The notes: generated by a model from the letters alone, not told the origin. Shown: positions 1-8,586, counted from the stretch's first letter. The stretch is DNA of 11,135 nucleotides from a candidate division TM6 bacterium UASB124 (GCA_001468855.1 LDIV01000001.1:795202-806336), one strand, 5' to 3'. A program made the numbers and translations.

Positions 1-59
1 GCATCTTTACATAAAAAATCAAGACCTGGATATAACTTTCAGCTAGTGCGTAAGTCCTG
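1..59. mobile_element. End of an insertion sequence extending left of the window
   Basis: Bases 47-59 read TGCGTAAGTCCTG, the exact reverse complement of CAGGACTTACGCA at 11118-11130. The tip is placed at about 58-59 because IS982-type coding homology begins immediately afterwards, at about base 57-60. That puts the body of this IS to the left, with only its last roughly 59 bases visible. Its transposase lies outside the window, so the family cannot be assigned. No target-site duplication can be checked because the other end of this copy is not visible. Confidence 0.6.
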
Positions 60-812
60 ACAATTGCTATCTTTTTCCATTATTCGAATTACAGAACATT
101 CAAGCATTTTTACAACAAAGTGATTTGCCTTGAACTAATTGATGCTTTTGGTGCAACGGTAAGTTACAACAGATTTTTAGAACTGATGCAAGAGGTAACG
201 GTTCCTCTTTTATTGTTTGTTGCATTAGCTAGAAAAGGTAAGGTTTCTGGTATAGCATTTGTTGATTCTATGGCGATTAAGGTTTGTCATCCAGCAAGAA
301 TAAGTGCCCACAAAACATTTAAAAATTTAGCTCAGCGAGGAAAAACGTCAGTTGGCTGGTTTTACGGGTTTAAGTTGCATCTGATTATTAATCATGTTGG
401 TGAAATAATATCATTTTGGATAACGCCAGGAAATGTCGCCGATAATAATGTTACAGTTCTTGATAGACTAACCAAGGGGCTTTGGGGAAAGCTGTTTGGA
501 TATCGTGGATATATCTCTGAAGATCTTTTTACCTGCCTTTTAAAGCGATGCATTAAGCTCTTTACTAGAATCAGAAAAAACATGAGAAATAAACTAATAA
601 CGCTTTGGGATAAATTTTTATTGAGCAACCGCGGAGTTATCGAATCAACAAATAATCTCCTGAAAAATTCTTGTCAGATAGAGCATTCGCGACACCGCAG
701 TGTTACAAATTTTTTTGTTAACTTTGTTGCTGGACTAGCTACTTATTCATTTAGAGAAAATAAGCCATCTATAAACATTAAATCTTTTCGACTTTTAGAG
801 GCTATTTCTTGA
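60..812 (+). pseudogene. IS982-family transposase, 5'-truncated and catalytically damaged
   Basis: This is a DDE transposase remnant of the IS982 family. The family pattern is clear: SYNRFLELM, FVDSMAIKVCH, the block around FKNLAQRGKTSVGWFYGFKLH, ITPGNV, IRKNMRNKL, IES.N.LKN.CQIEHSRHRS and a FxVNxxAGLxxYSF end. The frame is open upstream of the first possible start (GTG at 120), back to about base 54. Those upstream codons encode IS982-like residues (IAIFFHYSNYRTFKHFY), so the true N-terminus, roughly 50 or more residues, was removed where the neighbouring IS tip now lies. Counting from GTG 120, the first catalytic Asp (D49 in VDS) and the Glu (E175 in VIES) are present. The usual GDKGYI block reads GYRGYI, so the second catalytic Asp is Tyr128. 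The gene is therefore almost certainly inactive. Confidence 0.9.
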
Positions 813-830
813 AATCGGGTTCACGTTAAA
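60..830 (+). mobile_element. IS982-family element fragment interrupted by another IS
   Basis: This is the 3' portion of an IS982-type element carrying the transposase remnant. IS982 elements are about 1 kb with one transposase gene that stops close to the right end. Here the stop is at 810-812, followed by AAATCGGGTTCACGTTA, which may be the right terminal region. The left end is missing, so the inverted repeat cannot be confirmed and the right boundary is approximate. The rest of the spacer to 1013 shows no gene. Confidence 0.65.
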
Positions 831-1013
831 AAAACAAGGCTCAAACAACAATATTAATTGTTTTAATTTCCCGATTCACTTATTCAATACACTGTTTCAT
901 CAATTCCAACCTTTCTTTTTATCCAAGATGGGAAATTGGTAGCCAAATGGCTTCTTGAGCAAGAATGCTCTTAAATCAAGGATTGAAACCCCTTTGACAC
1001 GATTCTCTCTTTA

Positions 1014-1568
1014 TTATTCCTTTTTAAAAGTGAAGAATCGACCTATCTTTGCAGAAAGACTATCGTATTTTTTTATTAATACTTCTAGGGCGTCAAAACG
1101 ACCTTCATGAAGATAATCTTTTTGACAAATCTCTCGAGCTTTTTCAATTGCCGGTTTATATTTTTTTGCAAAAAGTTGTTCAAATAATTGATTACCATTC
1201 TCCCTAAAGGAATAGGAATCGCTCTTTACTAAAACTTCTGCAACCTGCAAGCCTTCTTCATACTGACCTTGTACAATAAAATTACTTGTTTTATCCAGAA
1301 GCGTTTTTACAAGACCATAAAGATGATCCTTATCTTGATAGTTGCCCAAGATTACTATCGCTTGCTCACGTGCTTTCTTACAATCATTCTTAATAAGTTC
1401 TTCAAAAAGTTTTATTCCAAATTTACGAACCTCAAATGCGCGACTCTTTATTGCTCTATCAGAAATCTTTAGGGCTTCATCGAATTGTTTGCTTGCAATA
1501 ACCTTATTCAATTCGTCATAAAGAATTTTTAATAATCTCTTACATATCTCGGTCTTGTACTTATCATA
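1014..1568 (-). pseudogene. Detached C-terminal HEAT-like repeats of the giant exported protein
   Basis: This reading frame is open from 1568 down to a TAA at 1014-1016, about 184 codons. The only in-frame start is a TTG at 1511-1509 with no convincing Shine-Dalgarno sequence. It encodes about four helical repeats of the type seen in the neighbouring giant gene. For example, QFDEALKISDRAIKS, then R.FGIKLFEELIK, matches QFDMALGVAQDLVHI, then DLGIQLFDLLMKK, near the end of the upstream frame. The match continues upstream of the TTG (CKRLLKILYDEL against LFKSLFDKL), into the stretch that overlaps the end of the giant frame. The simplest reading is one gene split by a 1-base indel, with this segment its original C-terminus. 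It would make an independent protein of 165 residues only if TTG 1511 were really used. Confidence 0.75.
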
Positions 1569-4500
1569 TTAGAAGTAGGACTGGTCCAATCAAAATCGAT
1601 TGATATTAATAGAGCATTATCAAACGCTAATACAGAACCTTTTTTCATCAGCAAATCAAATAATTGTATACCCAAGTCTGATATCATTTTGTTAGGTATG
1701 TGAACTAAATCTTGAGCAACTCCTAGAGCCATATCAAATTGTCCGTTTTCAATAAGAATTCTCAACTTATCAAAAAGACTTTTAAATAACGTTTCAATAA
1801 GTCCTATATTTTGAAGTCCTATATTTTGAGAATTTTCCTGAGCAGCTTTAGATGCTCTATCTATTACAAAATCAAGGCATTCCTTATTGTTCATCAATAT
1901 AGCCGTAAGCTCTTCTAACAACTCCCGAGGTTTTATCTTTAAAGCAGCGCAAAAAACATCCTTATCATAACCTTTTTGCAAAACTTTTTTCCAAAAGTAG
2001 ACGCTCAATTTTTGTATTTCAACATCAAAATCAGATGATGTACACTGAAGAACTGTTATTGCATCTTGATTAGTAATACAATTCTTATCATAAAGCTCTT
2101 TAATCAAATCTAGACCATAACTTCTTACATATTTATTCTTATCATGAATAGCAATAAGTGCTTGTTCTTTTACCATATCTTGTCCAATAAGGTCTTGTTT
2201 AAAAAGTTCTTTAATTAGCAAAATTCCAAGCTCTCTCAGTCTATCATCAGCGCTTTTCATGGAATCTTGAGCAGTTTTGATTCCCTCTTGAATTGCTTTT
2301 TTATGTTTAAAAAGAAACTCAAATAATATGTTTCCATTGTGACTTCCATTGGATACACACAATTGAGCTATCTCTATCGCTTTCTCATAAGCCTTACCGT
2401 ACTCAAAAAGTTTTTCGAACAATTTTGTCCCAAGACTCCCTAATTCATTATAAGGATCAGACGCACTATCTCTAGTTGTAAAGTCACAAGCAATTTTTTC
2501 TAATTGATCATACTCACCATCTGATAGTTTTGTTTTCAAAAGCATTGTAAAAAGATCTATGGCATAATCAGGTGTGCTTTTTGTTTTTTCAATAAGCTCA
2601 ATAATTCTCTGAGCAGGAATGCAACTCTTTGCAAAAAGAGCTTGGGTTAAGGTGATGCAAAATCCCAGACGCTTAGACGCTAGAGCATCACCAGCAATTT
2701 TTTCAATTTCTTCGGCTTTTACAACGCCCCTTTCAAAAAGAGACAGGATTAATCTTTCAGCTGCATCATAATACCATTTGGATGACATCGCTTGCTCAGC
2801 AATTTTTTTTGCTTCTTCTATGGTTACAAACCCTTTTTCAAAAAGCAATCGAATCAATGCTATACCATACTCTTTAATATCAACGCATTTAATGGCAGCA
2901 TGTGCAATATATTTTATCTCTTCACATAATTGACCGTCTTGAATGCATTCTGCACATTTTTCTACAATCTTGCTCCAAATAATGTTCGCTGAATTAATCC
3001 TAGAGAAAACACTTGAGATTCCCTCTATAAGATATTGAGGATTTTTCTCTAAAACATTTTTTACACGCGCCAAGGATATGACACTTGACAAAGGCTTATA
3101 TGATTTGCCTACTGACCAATCACCCGCTGTGCTAAACATAAATGCAATACATGGTAATAAGTTATCTAAATCACAATTATGGGAGATTTTGAGCATAAAA
3201 CAAAGTTCACAAGATTTTTCAACAACACTATCTCTGTCAAGATTAACGCCATCAATTAAATCCAAAAAACGCCAAACAAAATCTTTTATTAGAGGCCACC
3301 TATCACGATTATTACCAAAAAACATAAATTCAATACGCGCATCTGGTCCATTTTTATCAGCAGAAAGTTTCAAACAAACGCCGTGATTGGCCATGCTAAC
3401 CTGATAGCGAGCAATAATACGAGATCCATTGTATTTCACACCTTGAAAATATGTACTTTTCAAATCCAGTAAAACCTTATTTATATCGTTGAATAATTTT
3501 GGAGCTTGTTTTTTCTTCAAAACCGACAGAGGCATTGCTTTGGCTATCCACCATAAAAGACTTCTGTGAATAAATGTAAACATATCTTCAAGTGTTTTAG
3601 GCAACGCTCTGTCAAAACCAGATCCTGTACAAGCTGCAATACTATTAACCGCACTAAAATCCTTAGATGGCAAAAATTGCTCTGCTCCTGTTGATGAAAT
3701 TTGGTCAAATCTTTCTTTGATCTTTTTTCTCGTGGATATTGATTTAGAAGCGACAACATAATGTAAATTTTTGCCGATGTCAAAAGATTCCAAAAGGCTA
3801 AAATATGGCACGAGTACTTGTTTGAAATTTTTTACATGTTGATCTTTGTTTTTATATTTATTTGAACTGGTAAGAGATTTTATTGATCTATCAAAAACAT
3901 CTACAAAATGTTCTATAAGATTTAAAAGAAATATTTTTACAAAAACGTTACCTTTTTCATCTAAATATTTTTTTAATTTGTCATCAACAAAAAATTTCAA
4001 AAATCTGTTTTTAAAATCTTCACATACCTTCTCAAAAGATTCTGGATCTTCCCACTTTTTTGAATCATAACAAGCAAGCGCTTTTTCTATGTTCAACATC
4101 TCTTCCAAAATATCTTTGTAAACATTCATTTCATATGAATAACGCTCTATTATGCTTTTTATCTCTTCTGGCTTATCTAAAGCAGGGTCCAGAAAAACAT
4201 TCATCCATCCTGACAATGCATCAAGTGATTGTATTTTGCTTATAAGCGCAACAAATGATTTTTTTAATTTTTCATTATCTGCATTTTGATTGTGTGCAAC
4301 ATATGTAATGACCTTAAGCCAATATTTTTCAAGCTCTGGTGAAAGTGCAACAGCACAACCTTTTTGTGCTATATCTAATAAATCAGGATATTTTTGTATC
4401 ATATGCCGCATTGATTCGTCTGAAATCTGCTTAATACATACCTCATTGCTCCAATTTTTTGTATCAAGAGACCTAAATGAATAACAATCAACATCTCCTG

Positions 4501-6709
4501 AGATTCTTTCTTGTATTAAAGCTGCTTCAAGAAAGTTAGTAAAATAGGCTCTCAAGCGAGGTTGATCAAAATATTCAATTATTTGGGCCATTAAATAATA
4601 AACGTAGCGAAAAAGTATTTCTGCTCGCTGATTATTCTGCTGACCACTAAAAGCAACAAATATACGATACCTTAGCGAATCTAATACCTTGCAACATAGT
4701 TCTTTATCTTTTGCATTCCAAATCATTTTTATAAGATTTTCTAATGGCACAGCTGGATAATACTCTGAAAAAGATCGTGAGATCTCATACTGTTGTGTTA
4801 TGCTCTGCGGAATCGATACATACTGATCAATTGGATGCTTACAGTAACCTTGCTCACTATCACACGTAGGCGTACTAACAACAATTCCTTGTTGTACATC
4901 AATCCATAATGAGAGCGGTTCTTGTGTAAGCCATTGATTGATAATCTCTATCTTTGGAATAATAACAACTGCTTTGCCAAAATGACGAAAGTTTGCCGCA
5001 GCATGCGATGTTTCTAGTGCATTTCCTTTCACTGCAACAACTTGGACTTTTTTTTGTTGATCAAATTGCTCATCTGTTTTTTGTTTATCAGTTTTTGTCA
5101 TAAATTTTTCCAGTGCCTCGTCCAATGTTTGCGCAACTATTATCTGATCTGCAGTGGTTATGTGCTTAACAGAAAAATCATCTGGTATCAACGTCGAACA
5201 TTGCACCTTCTGCGCATATTTTTTTACATCTTTTATATAAGAAGGGTTCTCTTTTTTGCTGCTATACACTAACGGACGTGCTTGCACCAAATAGATCGTC
5301 TTTGTATGTCGTTCATACACAAGTTCTATATCCATTGGCATGCGATATGTTATCTCGATTTCATCTGCAACTGCTTTAATTGCTAACAACGCATTGTCAT
5401 CCAATGCTGACTTATTTTCTAATTCTTTTCCATTGTCTTTGAATTCAAGTCCATACTTTCCATCGCTGGTTTGCAATGGAACAAGCCGTTCGGGTTTGTT
5501 TTTTATTCTTTTGTTTATCTGGGTTTTAGGACCTACATAATACGTATCTACTTCTACCTTGCTATCAACAACACCCTCGTTATGTCCAAATGATGCCTGT
5601 ATGTGAGTAATACCAGATGTTCTCCCTTTTGCTTCTTGGGTATAGACAACACATCCAACGGGAATCTCTTCCGTCTTGGCATTTGCTTTTTCACCAATCA
5701 TACGTTGCAATAACACTGCATAATGTGGCTTGGTTAAACGTATATTTTCCCCACTCTCTTTCCGTTGCTCCAATGATTTTTTACTAAAATATGATGCCAC
5801 AACATTACACATCGCTCGATCAATAGCATTTCTTTCAGGCGTTACATTTATCTCAGTATGATTACCACCAGCATTTGAACAGTTCTTGGTATCCTCTTGA
5901 CCAGAGCTACGCACCATTAATCTCCATCCCTTCCTACGTGCTTCTTCAATAAATACATCAATGGGCGTGTTAGACCGTTTGCTAGGTCTTTCAACTTCAG
6001 AAGTCAAACCTGCTTCACTACATGTCCTTTTTCTTCCAACTAAATTGCCGCCTCCTGTTGATGATAAACTTTGTTGAACTTCTTTATCAAAGTTTATTTG
6101 TTCACCTTCTTTTACTTGTGCACCTGCAATCAAGGCTCCTATTTCTTCCAATCTCTTTAAAAATTTATCCTCATTCTGCTCTTTGTATGTCTCTTCTATT
6201 TTTTTATCAAGGTTTGGAACAAGCGATTGCAAAAACAATTTTACGTCATCCGACGATATCCCTAAAAATTCCGGAATTGAAACACGCACTCCATATTGTT
6301 TTACTTTGTTTTGCAATGAAGGTTGAGAAATAATATCTTTCAACACACATAAATTTGCTGTCTTATTACCATATATAGCATTCTTTTGAAGCACTTCCGC
6401 TGGTTTAACAGTCGTTGCAACAGAACTGAAATTTGAATAAGAAGTCGATTGAGTCTTGCCATCTTGTTGGTCAATATCCATCGGTGAAGACAATAAAGAG
6501 CTATTGGAAAAGACTTGTTTGTGAGCTTGTGCTAATTGCATTGATGACGATAAACTTGAATTTGCTGAAGCATCTTGTCTTGGTGTATTGTCACCAATAA
6601 TTTCAAGGTCCGTGTTAACATCTAGATCATCATCCATGGCTATTACAAAGTTAGTGCTTGAAAGAGTGATAAGAGTCGAAACTAAAAAAAGTTTTTTAAA
6701 TGTGTTCAC
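1529..6709 (-). CDS. Giant exported PEP-synthase-like ATP-grasp and phosphohistidine protein with HEAT-like repeats
   Basis: About 1726 residues from GTG 6709. GGAGG at 6715-6719 lies 5 nt from this GTG but only 2 nt from ATG 6712, and TTG 6721 overlaps it. Residues 1-24 form a Sec signal peptide (KK, hydrophobic core, FVIA, then MDDD). Residues 110-485 resemble the PEP synthase/PPDK ATP-binding domain: GNKTANL; VRSS with downstream ED (266-273); LLQRMI; ASFGHNEGVV; DIELVYE (D460, E462); and VQARP (R478). Residues 555-620 resemble the swivelling phosphohistidine domain, with TSHAA carrying candidate His569. In this family ATP phosphorylates that His, which passes phosphate to an acceptor. The PEP/pyruvate-binding barrel is not seen. 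Instead there is an unassigned helical region (620-1215), with a small beta-like stretch near 1095-1150, then HEAT-like repeats from about 1216. The frame stops at 1529 in mid-array. The acceptor substrate is unknown. Rifampin phosphotransferase and glucan water dikinase also pair these two domains without the barrel. Confidence 0.85.
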   Translation of the reverse strand: MNTFKKLFLVSTLITLSSTNFVIAMDDDLDVNTDLEIIGDNTPRQDASANSSLSSSMQLAQAHKQVFSNSSLLSSPMDIDQQDGKTQSTSYSNFSSVATTVKPAEVLQKNAIYGNKTANLCVLKDIISQPSLQNKVKQYGVRVSIPEFLGISSDDVKLFLQSLVPNLDKKIEETYKEQNEDKFLKRLEEIGALIAGAQVKEGEQINFDKEVQQSLSSTGGGNLVGRKRTCSEAGLTSEVERPSKRSNTPIDVFIEEARRKGWRLMVRSSGQEDTKNCSNAGGNHTEINVTPERNAIDRAMCNVVASYFSKKSLEQRKESGENIRLTKPHYAVLLQRMIGEKANAKTEEIPVGCVVYTQEAKGRTSGITHIQASFGHNEGVVDSKVEVDTYYVGPKTQINKRIKNKPERLVPLQTSDGKYGLEFKDNGKELENKSALDDNALLAIKAVADEIEITYRMPMDIELVYERHTKTIYLVQARPLVYSSKKENPSYIKDVKKYAQKVQCSTLIPDDFSVKHITTADQIIVAQTLDEALEKFMTKTDKQKTDEQFDQQKKVQVVAVKGNALETSHAAANFRHFGKAVVIIPKIEIINQWLTQEPLSLWIDVQQGIVVSTPTCDSEQGYCKHPIDQYVSIPQSITQQYEISRSFSEYYPAVPLENLIKMIWNAKDKELCCKVLDSLRYRIFVAFSGQQNNQRAEILFRYVYYLMAQIIEYFDQPRLRAYFTNFLEAALIQERISGDVDCYSFRSLDTKNWSNEVCIKQISDESMRHMIQKYPDLLDIAQKGCAVALSPELEKYWLKVITYVAHNQNADNEKLKKSFVALISKIQSLDALSGWMNVFLDPALDKPEEIKSIIERYSYEMNVYKDILEEMLNIEKALACYDSKKWEDPESFEKVCEDFKNRFLKFFVDDKLKKYLDEKGNVFVKIFLLNLIEHFVDVFDRSIKSLTSSNKYKNKDQHVKNFKQVLVPYFSLLESFDIGKNLHYVVASKSISTRKKIKERFDQISSTGAEQFLPSKDFSAVNSIAACTGSGFDRALPKTLEDMFTFIHRSLLWWIAKAMPLSVLKKKQAPKLFNDINKVLLDLKSTYFQGVKYNGSRIIARYQVSMANHGVCLKLSADKNGPDARIEFMFFGNNRDRWPLIKDFVWRFLDLIDGVNLDRDSVVEKSCELCFMLKISHNCDLDNLLPCIAFMFSTAGDWSVGKSYKPLSSVISLARVKNVLEKNPQYLIEGISSVFSRINSANIIWSKIVEKCAECIQDGQLCEEIKYIAHAAIKCVDIKEYGIALIRLLFEKGFVTIEEAKKIAEQAMSSKWYYDAAERLILSLFERGVVKAEEIEKIAGDALASKRLGFCITLTQALFAKSCIPAQRIIELIEKTKSTPDYAIDLFTMLLKTKLSDGEYDQLEKIACDFTTRDSASDPYNELGSLGTKLFEKLFEYGKAYEKAIEIAQLCVSNGSHNGNILFEFLFKHKKAIQEGIKTAQDSMKSADDRLRELGILLIKELFKQDLIGQDMVKEQALIAIHDKNKYVRSYGLDLIKELYDKNCITNQDAITVLQCTSSDFDVEIQKLSVYFWKKVLQKGYDKDVFCAALKIKPRELLEELTAILMNNKECLDFVIDRASKAAQENSQNIGLQNIGLIETLFKSLFDKLRILIENGQFDMALGVAQDLVHIPNKMISDLGIQLFDLLMKKGSVLAFDNALLISIDFDWTSPTSNMISTRPRYVRDY
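1801..1830 (-). repeat. 15-bp in-frame tandem duplication
   Basis: Two adjacent copies, GTCCTATATTTTGAA at 1801-1815 and GTCCTATATTTTGAG at 1816-1830, differ at one base. Being 15 bp long, the duplication keeps the frame and produces the repeated residues QNIGLQNIGL inside the repeat array of the giant protein. It looks like a recent slippage event. Confidence 0.85.
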
Positions 6710-6714
6710 CATAA

Positions 6715-6719
6715 CCTCC
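6715..6719 (-). promoter_or_regulatory. Shine-Dalgarno site that sets the start of the giant gene
   Basis: On the minus strand the order is TTG, GAG, GTT, ATG, GTG. The GGAGG ribosome-binding core is too close to ATG 6712 (2 nt) but well spaced for GTG 6709 (5 nt), which favours the GTG. The choice changes only the first residues before the signal peptide. Confidence 0.6.
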
Positions 6720-6762
6720 AAAATTCACTAATTTTAAATATTAACGACAATTGTAATGTATT

Positions 6763-6796
6763 AAAAAAGGTCCGATGCTTAGCACATGCCTTTTTT
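6763..6796 (-). terminator. Rho-independent terminator after the UIM coiled-coil gene
   Basis: AAAAAAGG at 6763-6770 pairs with CCTTTTTT at 6789-6796, with a small inner TGC-TTA-GCA hairpin. Read on the minus strand it lies 18 bases past the stop of the upstream gene and ends in a T tract. The symmetry means it could also work in the other direction. It argues that the giant gene downstream is a separate transcription unit, although no convincing promoter for it was found in the roughly 50 bases between. Confidence 0.65.
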
Positions 6797-6814
6797 ATTT
6801 ACCTAATCGATATC

Positions 6815-8293
6815 TTAATTCTTTTTTCCCGTAAACCAATTCCATAAACCTTGCACTAGTGAGCTACCACCACGAGTTGTCGCTGTTGTTGTGCTTGGAG
6901 AAGACGAGGCTGTCGATGCTGACGATAAACCGTTGTCATTTATCGATGATAATGTCGCCGCCGTTGATGCAGCTAAAGCAGGCAACGCTGATGTCATTGT
7001 TGAAGATGAAGTAGTTGGTGTTGGTGATGTATTTGATGTTTTTTTTGGGCCAGAACCGAACAAAACGGAACTTGGTAATACTGGTTGCTTATATTCATCT
7101 TCTTGTAATCTGCGAGCAATGTCTTCATCTGTTTCTCTTGAAGCGATTGATGATGACGATGAGGATGAAGGCGCCATTTTTTCACCCCTATCGTGTTCCT
7201 GACGAGACAACTCATAAGCTAATTTAAGATCTTCATCTTCTTTTTCATCTTTTTCATCATGTTTAACTTCATTGTATTTACTATCATTGAAAGATAGATA
7301 TGGGGTTGGCGCCGGTTGAACATGTCCACCATTGAGCTGCTGATCTAATGCTTTTGCATATGCACTATCATCAGCTAGCTGCTCAGCTGCTGACTCTTGG
7401 TGTAACTGTTCTGCCATTACATCATCATTATCCGTATTTGGTGCAATTTGAACAGAAACAGAAGACTTATCACCGCCAACGATTGAAATCTGATTACACA
7501 AGGCTTCAAATTGTTGAATTTTTTGTTTATCTGCAATCATATTAACAGATAAACAATCATTCTGATTAACCTGAGCAATAAGTTCCATAACAACTTGTTT
7601 AAGATTATTCATTAATTGTGTAATTATTGGATTTTTTTCTTCCAACAAGGCTTTAATTTCTTTATCCTCTTGCAATGTTTTTAATGCATTCAAAATATTG
7701 GTAAGTTGCTTAAAAATTGCATCAGAAATAGTAGCCATATGTTTGAGTGTTTCATCATAATCAAGTTGACGTACTACAGCCAATACTGCATCAATGTCTA
7801 TGCTTGCTATCTTAACTCTTTGTTCAAGAATTAATCGCGCTTGTTCTTCTCGTTGTCTTTGTTCTAATTCTTTCTGCCTTTGTTCAGCTTCTAGTCGTGC
7901 TTGTTCTGCCTTTTGTGCAGCCATTTGTCTATTAAATTCTCTAGCCTTTTCTGATTGAATTCGGCGGCGTTCTTGTTCTTGTTGATCTAGTACATCAGGT
8001 TGAACATTCGTTGGTGGCGTTGACTCTTTTTCTTTTTTTTGTTCTTCATATGATGTTGATTCTTTTTTTTCTTCTTCCTTTTTTTCTTGTTGCTCTTGTT
8101 CTTTCTGCTCACGTTGCAAGCGTTCCAAATGAGCACGATAACGTTCTGCTTGCAGCCTTCTGACATCATCTATTTCATGATCTTGTTCTTTCTTCTCATC
8201 TTGGGGTCCTTCTTGCTTCTTCATTGAATAGACAGATGATTCTGCAACCAAACAGCTTAAAAATACAAGTGATAAAATATGTAAACGTTTCAT
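6815..8293 (-). CDS. Exported coiled-coil protein with ubiquitin-interacting-like motifs
   Basis: 492 residues. ATG 8293 is preceded by GGAGG at 8303-8307, spacing 9. Residues 1-23 are a Sec signal peptide (MKRLHILSL to SVYS, then M24). Residues 30-160 are a Q/E/K/R-rich coiled coil; 160-275 form a more ordinary helical domain. Residues 352-366 read EDEDLKLAYELSRQE, which fits the UIM consensus: acidic run, Leu356, Ala359, Ser363, Glu366. At 389-400, DEDIARRLQEDE resembles the inverted ubiquitin motif (MIU). DDVMAEQLHQE (290-300) and DSAYAKALDQQ (309-319) show the same acidic, hydrophobic-Ala-x-x-Leu pattern. A Ser/Thr-rich linker (374-475) leads to an aromatic basic tail, GLWNWFTGKKN. No enzyme signature is seen. 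Binding to host ubiquitin is inferred from motifs only; short motifs in charged helices can arise by chance. The opposite-strand frames here are compositional shadows. Confidence 0.85.
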   Translation of the reverse strand: MKRLHILSLVFLSCLVAESSVYSMKKQEGPQDEKKEQDHEIDDVRRLQAERYRAHLERLQREQKEQEQQEKKEEEKKESTSYEEQKKEKESTPPTNVQPDVLDQQEQERRRIQSEKAREFNRQMAAQKAEQARLEAEQRQKELEQRQREEQARLILEQRVKIASIDIDAVLAVVRQLDYDETLKHMATISDAIFKQLTNILNALKTLQEDKEIKALLEEKNPIITQLMNNLKQVVMELIAQVNQNDCLSVNMIADKQKIQQFEALCNQISIVGGDKSSVSVQIAPNTDNDDVMAEQLHQESAAEQLADDSAYAKALDQQLNGGHVQPAPTPYLSFNDSKYNEVKHDEKDEKEDEDLKLAYELSRQEHDRGEKMAPSSSSSSSIASRETDEDIARRLQEDEYKQPVLPSSVLFGSGPKKTSNTSPTPTTSSSTMTSALPALAASTAATLSSINDNGLSSASTASSSPSTTTATTRGGSSLVQGLWNWFTGKKN

Positions 8294-8354
8294 TAGGTAT
8301 AACCTCCGATTAAAGGTAGCTTAAGCAATTAGATACAATATTTAGTTTCTTATT

Positions 8355-8382
8355 ATTTTAACACAATCAGCAATTAAATCAA
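8355..8382 (-). promoter_or_regulatory. Predicted sigma70-type promoter of the UIM coiled-coil gene
   Basis: On the minus strand, TTGATT (8382-8377) and TAAAAT (8360-8355) are separated by 16 bases. They lie about 60 bases upstream of ATG 8293, so the leader is short. The region is very AT-rich, so a chance match is possible. Confidence 0.5.
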
Positions 8383-8586
8383 TTTCCAGTTGAAATATTT
8401 TAGCGTGAGACATTGTGTAAAAAATATCCATAGAATTATCTTTTTTTTAACCATAATCACACAAAACATTACAGCCTGAAAACTTTATACTGCGTCACAA
8501 ACATACACCAAAGCTTTGTAACGATGGGAATGAATGGCGACGATAATCCTACAACCTGTCTTCAATCAATTAATGTTTATTGGATC

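Noticed and set aside
976..1000. A GTTTCAATCCTTG-like string on the minus strand, reminiscent of a CRISPR repeat
   Set aside because: It occurs once only, with no second copy or regular spacing and no cas genes in the window.
1529..1571. Programmed -1 ribosomal frameshift joining the two parts of the giant gene
   Set aside because: The overlap contains no slippery heptamer in the right frame and no obvious downstream pseudoknot. A simple indel explains the split better.
3078..3386. A 102-codon plus-strand frame inside the giant gene
   Set aside because: It has no recognisable domain or ribosome-binding site and lies wholly within a strongly supported coding region on the other strand.
6891..7227. 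Open frames opposite and out of frame with the UIM protein's linker, rich in Asp and Val or Leu
   Set aside because: They arise from the simple codon repeats of the Ser/Thr/Asp-rich linker, lack good ribosome sites, and the minus-strand gene has a signal peptide, Shine-Dalgarno sequence and terminator.
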